Source of the DNA: Thermodesulfovibrio sp.
GTDB taxonomy: Bacteria > Nitrospirota > Thermodesulfovibrionia > Thermodesulfovibrionales > Thermodesulfovibrionaceae
NCBI GenBank assembly: GCA_025057595.1
Contig: JANXBK010000005.1
Span: 1-64,000 of the forward strand
Length of the DNA: 64,000 bases
Reading direction: 5' to 3'
This document shows, in pieces, positions 56,666 through 64,000 of this stretch. The notes beneath the pieces were generated by a model that worked only from the letters and a program-made list of their open reading frames with translations, was not told where the DNA came from and searched no databases. The position numbers were made by a program, and so were the translations under genes. Each line of letters begins with the position of its first letter. The first letter of the stretch is position 1.

Positions 56666-57512
56666 TCCTTCCCTAGTTGAAGATTTATCTTATGAAGAAA
56701 TATTAGACGTTTTTAAAGAAACTGCCAAGACTCTGCAAAAAGAAGAGGCCTTTGTAGAGCTTAATGCTAAAGAAGCAGAGGCAGTATTCGTTGGAGATAC
56801 CCATGGCGATTTTACTGTTACAAAAAAAATTGTGAAAAACTTCCTTGAACAACAAAACCAATACCTAATATTTCTCGGTGATTACATAGACAGAGAGCCT
56901 GAGCCTTATGGCTCACTTTATAATCTTCTTTATTTATGTTTACTTAAAATAAACTTTCCTGAAAGAGCTTATCTTCTTAAGGGAAATCATGAAGCAAACT
57001 ATGCAGTTGAATGCTACCCCTATGAGTTTGAAGATGAGCTAATAAATATTTTTGGAGTTTATGGAAGAAAGCTTCATGAAGAAGCTGTGAGTGTATTTAA
57101 GCAAATGCCTCTCATGTTAAAGACACAAAATGGAATAGTAGCAGCTCATGGAGGATTTCCACTAAGAGGACAAAAAGTTGATGATAAATCAAAAGTTGAT
57201 CTTATAGTTGAGATACTTTGGGCAGACCCTGAGATATCTCCAACTTTCAGAGGATTTGGTATACCAAAATTTAGTGAAAAAGATTTAGTAAGCTTTCTTC
57301 AGTCCTGTCAAGCAAACTGTTTCATAAGAGGACATGACTACAGAGTTGGCGGAAAAGTTATCTATTCAAACAGGTGTATAACAATATTTACCTGCAGAAG
57401 ATATGCCTCAGTGGCAGGTATTACTGTAGCAAAAGTAGATCTATCAAAAAATATTAATGATGCAAAGGATATAGCTTTAGTGAGTCTTACTTTGCCTGAT
57501 ACATTTGAATAA
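56640..57512 (+). CDS. PPP-family serine/threonine protein phosphatase
   Basis: 290 aa. Metallophosphatase motifs [41 protein letters not shown] and a late histidine in [16 protein letters not shown] resemble eukaryotic-type PP1/PP2A enzymes. Cytoplasmic, Mn-dependent dephosphorylation of proteins is expected. No Ser/Thr kinase gene is visible in the window. Confidence 0.9.
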   Translation: MMFLEALYNPSLVEDLSYEEILDVFKETAKTLQKEEAFVELNAKEAEAVFVGDTHGDFTVTKKIVKNFLEQQNQYLIFLGDYIDREPEPYGSLYNLLYLCLLKINFPERAYLLKGNHEANYAVECYPYEFEDELINIFGVYGRKLHEEAVSVFKQMPLMLKTQNGIVAAHGGFPLRGQKVDDKSKVDLIVEILWADPEISPTFRGFGIPKFSEKDLVSFLQSCQANCFIRGHDYRVGGKVIYSNRCITIFTCRRYASVAGITVAKVDLSKNINDAKDIALVSLTLPDTFE

Positions 57513-57684
57513 ATCTTTTTATACTTCTGTTATAAGTAGCTTCAACTTCTTTTGTAAAGTAACAGGCAGGTAGTTCCCCTCTTTTTCTATGATAGTGTAA
57601 ACACTCACAGCATATTCCCTTTTTGTCACAAGGCTCGTAACTACAAATACAAATCTTTTTGTTTGTCTCAATTTTACACTCCAT
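57487..57684 (-). CDS. Small cysteine-rich DUF6485-like protein
   Basis: 65 aa from the ATG at 57684 ([20 protein letters not shown]); the track adds four upstream codons. Seven cysteines in [30 protein letters not shown] suggest a metal-binding fold. I believe it belongs to the DUF6485 family of anaerobes. Function unknown. The 3' end overlaps the convergent phosphatase by 26 bases. Confidence 0.75.
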   Translation of the reverse strand: MECKIETNKKICICSYEPCDKKGICCECLHYHRKRGELPACYFTKEVEATYNRSIKRFIQMYQAK

Positions 57685-57734
57685 GCTTACCTCCAAATTT
57701 TACAATTAGGATTTATTATTTTAACTTATTTAAT

Positions 57735-58517
57735 ATGTTAAAATTCAGTATGGATTGGAAATCTGTTAAAGAGTTCTGGGACAGAAGAGCAAAAAAATAT
57801 GCTCGTGCCTTTGATAGCGATGTTTATGAAAAGACTCTTAAAATACTAAACAGAATAGAATCAAAAGGAGTAGTGTTTACAAGCAGTAGAATTCTTGAGA
57901 TAGGAAGTGGAACAGGTATTTATACTTTACCTTTAGCAAAAAGAGCTAAAGAAGTTGTAGCAGTTGATTGCTCTGAAGAGATGATAAAAATTCTTAATGA
58001 AGAGCTAAAAAAGCACGAAATAGACAATGTTTACTCTATTCAAGCCTTTTGGCACGAAATAGATATTGAAAAATATAGATTTTATAAAGACTTTGACATA
58101 GTTTTTGCTGCTATGACTCCGGCAGTGAAAACTAAAGATGATATTTTAAAGATGGAGGACTGCTCCAGAGACTGGCTTATCTATATTGGATGGGGCAGAA
58201 AAAGGGATAATGATTTAAAAAAAGAGATATTCTCTTTGCATGGTATAGAGTTTAAAGTTCCTGGGGGAGTTTTAATGATTTGTAAAATTTTACAAGAACT
58301 TGGCAGAAAGTTTCAGTATGAGTTTTTTGAAAACTCCTGGCAGTGGAGAGGCTCCTTAGAAGAAGCCTATGAAGATGTTTCAGCATTTCTTGAGCTTCAT
58401 GGTGTAAAACCAGACAAAAATAGGATAATTCCAGTTCTTGAAAAATACTCAAAAGATGGTATAGTTACTCATACAACTTATGCTGAGCAAGGTTTTATTG
58501 TATGGCAAACTTTATAA
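57735..58517 (+). CDS. SAM-dependent class I methyltransferase
   Basis: 260 aa from the ATG at 57735 (the ATG at 57750, MDWKSVKEFWDRRAKKYARAF, is equally possible). SAM motif ILEIGSGTGIYTLPLAKRAKEVVAVD with acidic end of strand 2, and a post-motif DIVFAAMTPAV. The group is often found near corrinoid or metal-related genes in anaerobes, but the substrate is unknown. Monocistronic. Confidence 0.85.
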   Translation: MLKFSMDWKSVKEFWDRRAKKYARAFDSDVYEKTLKILNRIESKGVVFTSSRILEIGSGTGIYTLPLAKRAKEVVAVDCSEEMIKILNEELKKHEIDNVYSIQAFWHEIDIEKYRFYKDFDIVFAAMTPAVKTKDDILKMEDCSRDWLIYIGWGRKRDNDLKKEIFSLHGIEFKVPGGVLMICKILQELGRKFQYEFFENSWQWRGSLEEAYEDVSAFLELHGVKPDKNRIIPVLEKYSKDGIVTHTTYAEQGFIVWQTL

Positions 58518-58609
58518 TATCTTGAGTTTTAGCCGAATATTATTTTATAAAGAAACTATGTTTAATGAATAGTTATAATATATAAATCTTAAAAATAAGG
58601 AGGTTCGTC

Positions 58610-59227
58610 ATGAAATATTTAAGAAGTAGCAAAGGTTTTACACTTGTTGAGCTTGCCATTGTATTAGTCATCATCGGTATTATTTTGGGTGCGGTGCTTA
58701 AGGGACAAGAATTAATTTATAACGCAAAGGTTAAAAGAGTTCAAAGTCAAATTAAAGAATTTGTAGCAGCTTTTTACACTTACTATGATAAATATGGATA
58801 TTACCCCGGTGATGACCCTGCAGCCTCAGCGAGATGGTCTGGAGCACCAAACGGTAACGGTAATGGTTTAGTTGAAGGAGGATATTGTGATACTGCTGAA
58901 GAGTCATGCTATTTATGGAGACATTTAAGATATGGAAACATAATAAGTGGTGATCCTGCAGATGCCACTCCTGCCACTTTACTACCTAAGCATGCTTTTG
59001 GTGGTAATTTAGATATGTTTACAGGGACTTACACTGTAGGTGGTGTTCCTCGTTCTGGATTATGGATAACCTTAAGAAATATAGAAGCACAGGCAGCAGC
59101 CGCAATTGACAGGGCTATGGATGATGGTAAATGTACAACAGGTTCAATTGCAAGATATGCTGGAGCAACATGTAGTAATGCTGATTATCCTTCATCAGGA
59201 TATTTAGATATCTGGATGAATTTCTAA
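58610..59227 (+). CDS. Type IV prepilin / type II pseudopilin
   Basis: 205 aa. Class III leader MKYLRSSKG then FTLVELAIVLVIIGI: a prepilin peptidase would cut after Gly9 and methylate Phe, with Glu5 of the mature protein conserved. The globular part has four cysteines (GGYCDTAEESCYLW, DDGKCTTGS, GATCSNADY), likely two disulfides. Strong ribosome site AAGGAGG. A TATAAT box at 58574-58579 is the probable -10. It leads the pilus/secretion gene block and is closed by a hairpin. Confidence 0.92.
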   Translation: MKYLRSSKGFTLVELAIVLVIIGIILGAVLKGQELIYNAKVKRVQSQIKEFVAAFYTYYDKYGYYPGDDPAASARWSGAPNGNGNGLVEGGYCDTAEESCYLWRHLRYGNIISGDPADATPATLLPKHAFGGNLDMFTGTYTVGGVPRSGLWITLRNIEAQAAAAIDRAMDDGKCTTGSIARYAGATCSNADYPSSGYLDIWMNF

Positions 59228-59233
59228 TCTACT

Positions 59234-59256
59234 AGGAGGCTTATGCCTCCCCTTTT
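59234..59256 (+). terminator. Hairpin after the prepilin gene, probable (partial) terminator
   Basis: AGGAGGC-TTAT-GCCTCC (arms 59235-59240 and 59245-59250) followed by CCTTTTATT. The short U tract suggests partial termination, which would make abundant pilin message and less of the assembly genes downstream. Confidence 0.6.
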
Positions 59257-59259
59257 ATT

Positions 59260-59430
59260 GTGCTCTTAATTATTGGTATTATCTTAGTTATTGCAGGTTA
59301 TACAATCTTATTTAAGGTTCCTTCTGATGCTCCTCCTGAAAGACTTATGATTCAAGCATTTATGGGTATGGGAATAAGTATAGCAGGTGCAATTTTTCTT
59401 ATGATTTATATTTACAGAAGAAGTCAATAA
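59260..59430 (+). CDS. Possible 56-aa two-helix membrane protein
   Basis: Open frame with a GTG start: MLLIIGIILVIAGYTILFKV, a short polar turn (PSDAPPERLM), then MGMGISIAGAIFLMIYIYRR. Two membrane spans are plausible. No ribosome site fits the GTG, because AGGAGG belongs to the preceding hairpin, and the frame could be opened only by chance. It sits between the prepilin and PilM-like genes. No family recognised. Confidence 0.45.
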   Translation: MLLIIGIILVIAGYTILFKVPSDAPPERLMIQAFMGMGISIAGAIFLMIYIYRRSQ

Positions 59431-59476
59431 GAATCTGGTATAATATTGACACAAAGAATCAAAATTGAAGAATAAC

Positions 59477-60802
59477 ATGAAAGCGTACATAAACATTGAG
59501 GGCGATATAGTAAAACTTCTGATTTCCTCAGGCAAAAATATAGAGTATACCACTTTATCAAAAAATGAACTTTTAGGCTTTCTAAAACAAAAGAAAATTA
59601 AAAAAGTTGTAATCTCTCAATTCTATCCGGAGCTTTTATCAATAAAAATACCTATTCCTTTTACAGAAAAACCACTAAAGAGTAAAAAAATTATAGAAGG
59701 ACTAATTAAAACCGAATTAATCAAAAGATTCCGTGAATTAGATAACATATCCTATCAATATGAAATAGTTGAAACTGAAGCAAGAGCATGGATAAGAGTA
59801 TACCTAATCAGTGATAAGGAGTTGGAAACTATTAATAGTCTAATTTTAAATGATATTGAAATTATTGGAAATTATCCTACCTTTATGATATTAAGAGCGT
59901 TTGTCTCCTCTCTCTATAAATTTGATACATTTTGTCAATTGATCTGTCTTGTTTCAGACAAAAGAAGATATCTTTTTTTATTTTATGGTAAAGAGATGGT
60001 TTTTCAAAGAGGTTATGAATCAGAAGAGACAGCTCTAAATAGTGATGATATAATAAACATAAATATGACTATTAGTTACTCTATTCAAAACCTTAGACTT
60101 AATCCAGAAAAGCTTATTTTTATCGGAGTAGAACCAACGGAGATTTCAGGAATAAGTGTCTCTTCAGAATTTTTAAATATTGATAAAAACTTAGCTCAAC
60201 CTGGATATCTTGTGACAACACTTCTAAAAGAGTTTGAAAAAAAACTTAAAGGTAAAGAGTTTCTATCTAAGGAGTATAAAAGTTTCAGTAAAACAAAACT
60301 GTCTTTCAAATATGCTTTTTTTACTGCTTTTCTTCTTCTGGCAGTTTCTTCTGTATATGCAACTAATATGCTTGTTAATGTCCTTGAAAAGTCAAAGGAA
60401 ATTAGTTTCTACAAAAAAGAAATATCTCATAAAGAAAAAATGTTTTTTACTCTAAAAAGAACAATTGAAGAATTTGAAAGAAGTTCGAAACCTGCATTAG
60501 AGCTTTATGCTAAAAAAGTATCTTATCCAGATGTAAGAATACTATTAAACTCAGTTGGGATAGCCTCTTCAAAATTTAAACAAGCTCAGATAGACTCTGT
60601 TGAAATTGAAAATGTGAAACCTCCAAAGATTAAAATATCGGGTAAAATTTTTACTGACAGCTTTTCAGAAAGACAAGAAATTTATATGAATTTTAAAATG
60701 GAACTTGAAAAAGAAAACTTAAAAATATCTCAAGAAAAATGGGATTTTATGAAGGGAGAGTACTCCGTAGAGGCTATTTATGAGACTAAAAGAGTATTTT
60801 AG
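59477..60802 (+). CDS. PilM-PilN (GspL-like) fusion, pilus assembly inner-membrane protein
   Basis: 441 aa from the ATG at 59477. The first ~270 residues look like a degenerate actin-like (PilM/GspL cytoplasmic) domain, a single membrane helix follows at about 280-300 (FAFFTAFLLLAVSSVYA-like stretch), then a coiled coil (KSKEISFYKKEISHKEKMF) and a PilN/GspL periplasmic ferredoxin-like region. In type IV pili these are two proteins; in type II secretion GspL joins them. It should connect the cytoplasmic ATPase to PilO. Overlaps the next gene by 23 bases. Confidence 0.75.
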   Translation: MKAYINIEGDIVKLLISSGKNIEYTTLSKNELLGFLKQKKIKKVVISQFYPELLSIKIPIPFTEKPLKSKKIIEGLIKTELIKRFRELDNISYQYEIVETEARAWIRVYLISDKELETINSLILNDIEIIGNYPTFMILRAFVSSLYKFDTFCQLICLVSDKRRYLFLFYGKEMVFQRGYESEETALNSDDIININMTISYSIQNLRLNPEKLIFIGVEPTEISGISVSSEFLNIDKNLAQPGYLVTTLLKEFEKKLKGKEFLSKEYKSFSKTKLSFKYAFFTAFLLLAVSSVYATNMLVNVLEKSKEISFYKKEISHKEKMFFTLKRTIEEFERSSKPALELYAKKVSYPDVRILLNSVGIASSKFKQAQIDSVEIENVKPPKIKISGKIFTDSFSERQEIYMNFKMELEKENLKISQEKWDFMKGEYSVEAIYETKRVF

Positions 60803-61298
60803 AGAAAAAATTTATAGCAAACTTCTAACTCTTTCAATTTTTATTTTTGCCCTTTCTGCAATCCTTTCTTTTTCAATTTATCTAAAAAAACTTTTTTACT
60901 CAATGGAAGAGGATATAAGGAATCTTAAAGAGGTAAAAATTAAAATAGATAAAACTGAAGAATTTCAGAGGCAAGTTCAAAAAATTTCCTTTCCCGAGAT
61001 TGAAAAAAATGAGCGAGCAGTTACTCAACTGTTAGATTTTTTATCCTCAAAATTTCCCCAGATAAAATTTAACCTTTCAACTTTCAAAAAAAACGGTAAA
61101 GAGCTTTCCTATGATTTAAGTATAAAGGGTGAAGGAAGTTTTTCTAACTTTTCTGAGTTAATTAATTTTATTGAAATTTGGAAGTATCCTATTTTATTTA
61201 TAAAATCAATTAAAATTAGTAGAAAAGAGAATATACTTGACTTTGAAATCCGATGTGAAATAAAAGTTATTGAGCATGAAAGGGAAAAGAAAGTTTAA
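60780..61298 (+). CDS. PilO/GspM-like inner-membrane assembly protein
   Basis: 172 aa. Short cytoplasmic tail, one membrane helix (LLTLSIFIFALSAILSFSIYL), a coiled coil and a small periplasmic domain (YDLSIKGEGSFSNFSELINFI). This layout and its position between PilMN-like and PilP-like genes identify PilO, although sequence conservation is low. Confidence 0.75.
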   Translation: MRLKEYFREKIYSKLLTLSIFIFALSAILSFSIYLKKLFYSMEEDIRNLKEVKIKIDKTEEFQRQVQKISFPEIEKNERAVTQLLDFLSSKFPQIKFNLSTFKKNGKELSYDLSIKGEGSFSNFSELINFIEIWKYPILFIKSIKISRKENILDFEIRCEIKVIEHEREKKV

Positions 61299-61686
61299 AA
61301 TCTCTATTATCTTATTTTTAATTTCATTAGTTTTGCCATTTGCAGCTTATAATATAAAACCACCGAAATTCATTGGAACTACAGAAACTCAGATAGCATC
61401 TTTTCAACTGCCTGAGATTCACCATTTTGAAATTAAAGAAAAAGCCTCTATGAAAGTTTCAGATCCCTTTAAGTTAGCTGAAAGAACACTGCCTAAAGAG
61501 AAGTTATCTTTACCGGTCTTGTCAATGATTTATACTGGTAAAAACAGATATGTGATTTTAGGTGACAGTATTATAAAAGAAGGTGAGAAATGGGGAGAGT
61601 TCAGAGTAAAAAAGATAAATCTTGATAAAATTCTATTAGTTGATAAAAAAGGAGAAAAAATATGGCTAAAAATGGAAAGTTATTGA
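61276..61686 (+). CDS. PilP/GspC-like pilus assembly protein
   Basis: 136 aa from the ATG at 61276. An N-terminal membrane segment (KISIILFLISLVLPFAAY) and a compact beta domain at the end (LSMIYTGKNRYVILGDSIIKEGE) resemble the PilP/GspC homology region, which contacts the secretin. Assignment rests mostly on gene order. Overlaps both neighbours (23 and 25 bases). Confidence 0.7.
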   Translation: MKGKRKFKISIILFLISLVLPFAAYNIKPPKFIGTTETQIASFQLPEIHHFEIKEKASMKVSDPFKLAERTLPKEKLSLPVLSMIYTGKNRYVILGDSIIKEGEKWGEFRVKKINLDKILLVDKKGEKIWLKMESY

Positions 61687-63254
61687 TTTTTTTATTTCTT
61701 TTTTTAATATCCTGTAGTACTTCTTCTCTGCGTAGTGATATTCAGATACCAAAAGTTGACTTACCTGAAAAAAAAGTTGAAGAAAAAACTCAACCAGTAC
61801 CCCAAGATTTTAGAATAGAAAATCCTCCAATTAATCCTTTACAGATGAAAAGAATCTCAGTGAATGTGAGAGCAACACCCCTAAGAGATATTCTTTTAGT
61901 AATAGCAAAAGATGCAGGTCTTAATCTTATTTTAGAGAAAGATGTGGATCCTAACACTCCTATAACCCTTGTCCTTACAGATGTCACTTTACAGGATGCT
62001 ATTGAGGCAGTGATCTCATCGACTGATTACTTCTACAAAATAGAAAGAAATATTCTTACTGTTAAGGCTACCGAAACAAAAATATTTCATCTTAGTATGT
62101 TTCCTGTACATCAAACCTATACAACAGAAGTAGGAGGAGATATTCTTGGTGGTGTTACAGGACAGCTTACAACAGGAGGAACAGCTGGCGGTGGTGTAAG
62201 CACAGAAATAAAAGGAAATGTATCAAAAACTGAAAAATCAGATGATGCTGCATATAAATTTTGGGACAGTATTGAAAAATCTCTCACTACAATTCTTAGT
62301 AGAACACCCGCTCAACCTGTTGGCCCCCCAGCAACTCAACCTGTTGCACAGCCTTTATTACAAACTACAGAGTATTTCATAATAAATAGACTTACAGGCA
62401 CGGTAATGGTTACTGCTACCAAGAAAAATATGCAAAAAGTGGAGCAGTATCTTAATACCATCAAAAAAGTTATGGGCAGGCAAGTTTTAATTGAGGCAAA
62501 AGTTATAGAGGTAACACTCTCTGATTCTTTAAAATATGGAATTGATTGGTCATTTTTAAGAGAGTGGTCTCACGGAACACATCACTGGAGTATAGGAGGT
62601 GGTACAACAGATTTTACCACAGCTGTTCCCTTTACCTCTCCCTATTCTGATATAAGATTCTCTCTTACAACAACAGCTATAAAGGATTTCTCTGTTATTA
62701 TTAAAGCATTATCACAGTTTGGAGATATAAGAACTCTCTCAAATCCAAGAATAAATATTATGAATGGTCAAACTTCATTACTTACAGTTGGAAGAAACTT
62801 CACATTTATATCAAAAGCAGAAAGCAATGTTGCCACAGCCGTGGGAGGAACTCCAATAATAACTTATACAGTTGAAACAAGCAATCTTTTGTCGGGACTC
62901 ATAATTGGAATTGTTCCCTATATTGATGACAAGGGCGAAATCTCACTAACAATAACTCCTGTTATTGCAAATTTGATTGACATAAGAGAGCAAACATTTG
63001 GTACTCCAGGAGCTCAAACAGTAATTCAGCTTCCTACTGTTGACTTAAGAGAATTAAGTACGACTGTTAAAATAAAAGACGGAGAGATTTTAATAATTGG
63101 TGGACTTATAAAGAAGGAAGAATCTCTTGCGGAAAATAAAACTCCTCTGTTAGGAGATATACCAATACTGGGAAGCCTCTTTAAAGGATATGATAGAGTA
63201 AAAACGAACACTGAACTTGTAATCCTTCTGCAACCCCGAATAGTTTCACAATGA
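61662..63254 (+). CDS. Type IV pilus / type II secretion secretin (MshL/PilQ/GspD family)
   Basis: 530 aa outer-membrane lipoprotein (LLIFLFLFLISCSTSS, lipid on the Cys). N0/STN domain at about 60-120 (VNVRATPLRDILLVIAKDAG), a Gly-rich loop and a Pro/Gln linker (PVGPPATQPVAQP), an N1-type domain, then the secretin barrel (QVLIEAKVIEVTLSDSLKYG, DLRELSTTVKIKDGEILIIGGLI, GSLFKGYD). It forms the multimeric pore through which the pilus or substrates pass. The layout is closest to MshL. Overlaps the ATPase gene by 4 bases. Confidence 0.93.
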   Translation: MAKNGKLLIFLFLFLISCSTSSLRSDIQIPKVDLPEKKVEEKTQPVPQDFRIENPPINPLQMKRISVNVRATPLRDILLVIAKDAGLNLILEKDVDPNTPITLVLTDVTLQDAIEAVISSTDYFYKIERNILTVKATETKIFHLSMFPVHQTYTTEVGGDILGGVTGQLTTGGTAGGGVSTEIKGNVSKTEKSDDAAYKFWDSIEKSLTTILSRTPAQPVGPPATQPVAQPLLQTTEYFIINRLTGTVMVTATKKNMQKVEQYLNTIKKVMGRQVLIEAKVIEVTLSDSLKYGIDWSFLREWSHGTHHWSIGGGTTDFTTAVPFTSPYSDIRFSLTTTAIKDFSVIIKALSQFGDIRTLSNPRINIMNGQTSLLTVGRNFTFISKAESNVATAVGGTPIITYTVETSNLLSGLIIGIVPYIDDKGEISLTITPVIANLIDIREQTFGTPGAQTVIQLPTVDLRELSTTVKIKDGEILIIGGLIKKEESLAENKTPLLGDIPILGSLFKGYDRVKTNTELVILLQPRIVSQ

Positions 63255-64000
63255 GACTTGGCGATATCTTAATTCAAAAAGGCATAATAACAGAAGAACA
63301 GCTGAATATTGCGCTAAGTGTTCAAAAAATTACAGGTCAAGTTCTTGGAAAATGTTTAGTTTCACTTGGTTTTGTCACTCCTTCAGAACTTGCAGAAGTG
63401 CTCGCCTTTCAACAGGGAATTGAATACATAAATGTAAGAAACTTTCCAATAGAAACTCAACTGCTTAATAAATTTCCAAAAGACATAGCATTTACAGCAA
63501 AATTTTTACCTCTCACTGAGGAAGATGGATATATAAGAGTTGCACTTACAGATCCAGGAAATATTGTCGCTATTGATGTAGCCAAATCAGCTACAGGCAA
63601 AAAGATTAAACCATACCTTACAGATGAAGAGGGTTTTTTAGATGCTATTGAAAAAGCCTATTACTTTTTAGAGAATCCTACAGAAAAAATTATAAGTGAA
63701 GTCTCAAATATTGTTATTAACACCGGTGTTATTCCTCCGGATAGACTTCCGCAAGTTGTGGAAGCAATTCTTGCAGAAGCTATAAGAAGAAATGCCACAG
63801 ATATTCATCTTCTAATAAATTCTGGTGTTTTAAGTGTATTTTACAGAGTCGATGGAATACTTCAGTATGCCTTCTCTTTACCAAAACAGCTTCATAGTGG
63901 AATAATTTCAAGAATAAAGATTCTCTCAAGACTTGATATAGCAGAGCAAAGACTTCCACAGGATGGCTCCTTTGTCTTTGATTTTCTTGGTAGAAAATAT
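63251..64000 (+). CDS. Pilus/secretion assembly ATPase GspE/PilB/MshE, N-terminal part (cut by window end)
   Basis: Absent from the ORF track because it runs off the right edge. The ATG at 63251 overlaps the secretin stop (ATGA). The first 150 residues form an MshEN/T2SSE-N domain (MRLGDILIQKGIITEEQLNI, LGKCLVSLGFVTPSEL). Then comes the start of the ATPase, with LAEAIRRNATDIHL and RIKILSRLDIAEQRLPQDGS, matching PulE/GspE. The Walker motifs lie beyond the window. It powers assembly of the prepilin encoded at 58.6 kb. Confidence 0.93.
   Translation, partial: MRLGDILIQKGIITEEQLNIALSVQKITGQVLGKCLVSLGFVTPSELAEVLAFQQGIEYINVRNFPIETQLLNKFPKDIAFTAKFLPLTEEDGYIRVALTDPGNIVAIDVAKSATGKKIKPYLTDEEGFLDAIEKAYYFLENPTEKIISEVSNIVINTGVIPPDRLPQVVEAILAEAIRRNATDIHLLINSGVLSVFYRVDGILQYAFSLPKQLHSGIISRIKILSRLDIAEQRLPQDGSFVFDFLGRKY

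Overview
The window is a visibly AT-rich, gene-dense chromosomal segment of a Gram-negative-type anaerobic thermophile. The gene content fits the Thermodesulfovibrio lineage (Nitrospirota): heptose epimerase, secretin and pilus assembly genes, a giant acyl-CoA dehydratase/activase fusion, UbiD, DUF4405, AURKAIP1/COX24-type small protein and class II FBPase. That assignment is inference from gene content, not a measured phylogeny. I see no insertion sequence, prophage, CRISPR array or replication origin. The mobile or broken content is limited to one decayed gene and a few short repeats.

Layout. 1-3.9 kb: the tail of a chemotaxis receptor, then a hybrid sensor kinase translationally coupled to a periplasmic binding lipoprotein. 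4.2-5.3 kb: an ArsP/UPF0718-type permease with a structured leader. 5.3-11.4 kb (minus): tlyA, ispA, guaA, guaB and ribBA, with a plus-strand tRNA-Arg(CCG) between guaB and ribBA. 11.5-16.3 kb: radical SAM activase-like protein, YfcE-type phosphodiesterase, scpA, moeA, an NAD-binding epimerase-like protein and hsp20. 16.4-23.3 kb (plus): mltG, ispG, rpmE, a DUF1385 protein, prfA, prmC, a C39-like peptidase and glgC. 23.3-28.8 kb: an MFS exporter divergent from a NifU-C protein, a cell-wall amidase, a D-aminoacylase and a peptidase C26 protein.

28.2-38.1 kb (minus): cysteine-cluster protein, cyclophilin-like protein, clpX, clpP, tig, tRNA-Leu(CAG), ctpA, an envC-like activator, ftsX, ftsE and a split transketolase. 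38.1-43.4 kb: polA, glpX, an FmdB zinc ribbon, a DUF4405 gene broken at five places, and radC. 43.4-54.4 kb (minus): metG, PSP1/ricT, holB, tmk, a MetE-like methyltransferase, a coiled-coil protein, a 31-aa basic protein, the 1,391-aa activase/dehydratase fusion and a UbiD decarboxylase. 54.5-58.5 kb: hldD, class II aldolase, a HEAT-repeat protein with a PPP phosphatase, a DUF6485 protein and a methyltransferase. 58.6-64 kb (plus): type IV pilus/type II secretion genes (prepilin, small membrane ORF, PilM/PilN fusion, PilO, PilP, secretin and the start of the assembly ATPase).

How the genes work together. FtsE/FtsX, a LytM protein that has lost its zinc ligands, and an AMIN-amidase elsewhere in the window together look like a complete septal peptidoglycan-splitting module. 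clpP/clpX/tig form a protein-quality operon. guaB/guaA supply GMP, and GTP is the substrate of ribBA. The pilus genes form one overlapping operon that runs off the right edge.

The observations most worth a second look are the DUF4405 pseudogene (four single-base deletions plus one nonsense codon; restoring the bases gives an exact 299-codon frame), the hairpin/repeat leader of the permease, the probably leaderless MFS gene with a dyad over its -10 box, and the activase/dehydratase fusion with its small-protein neighbours.
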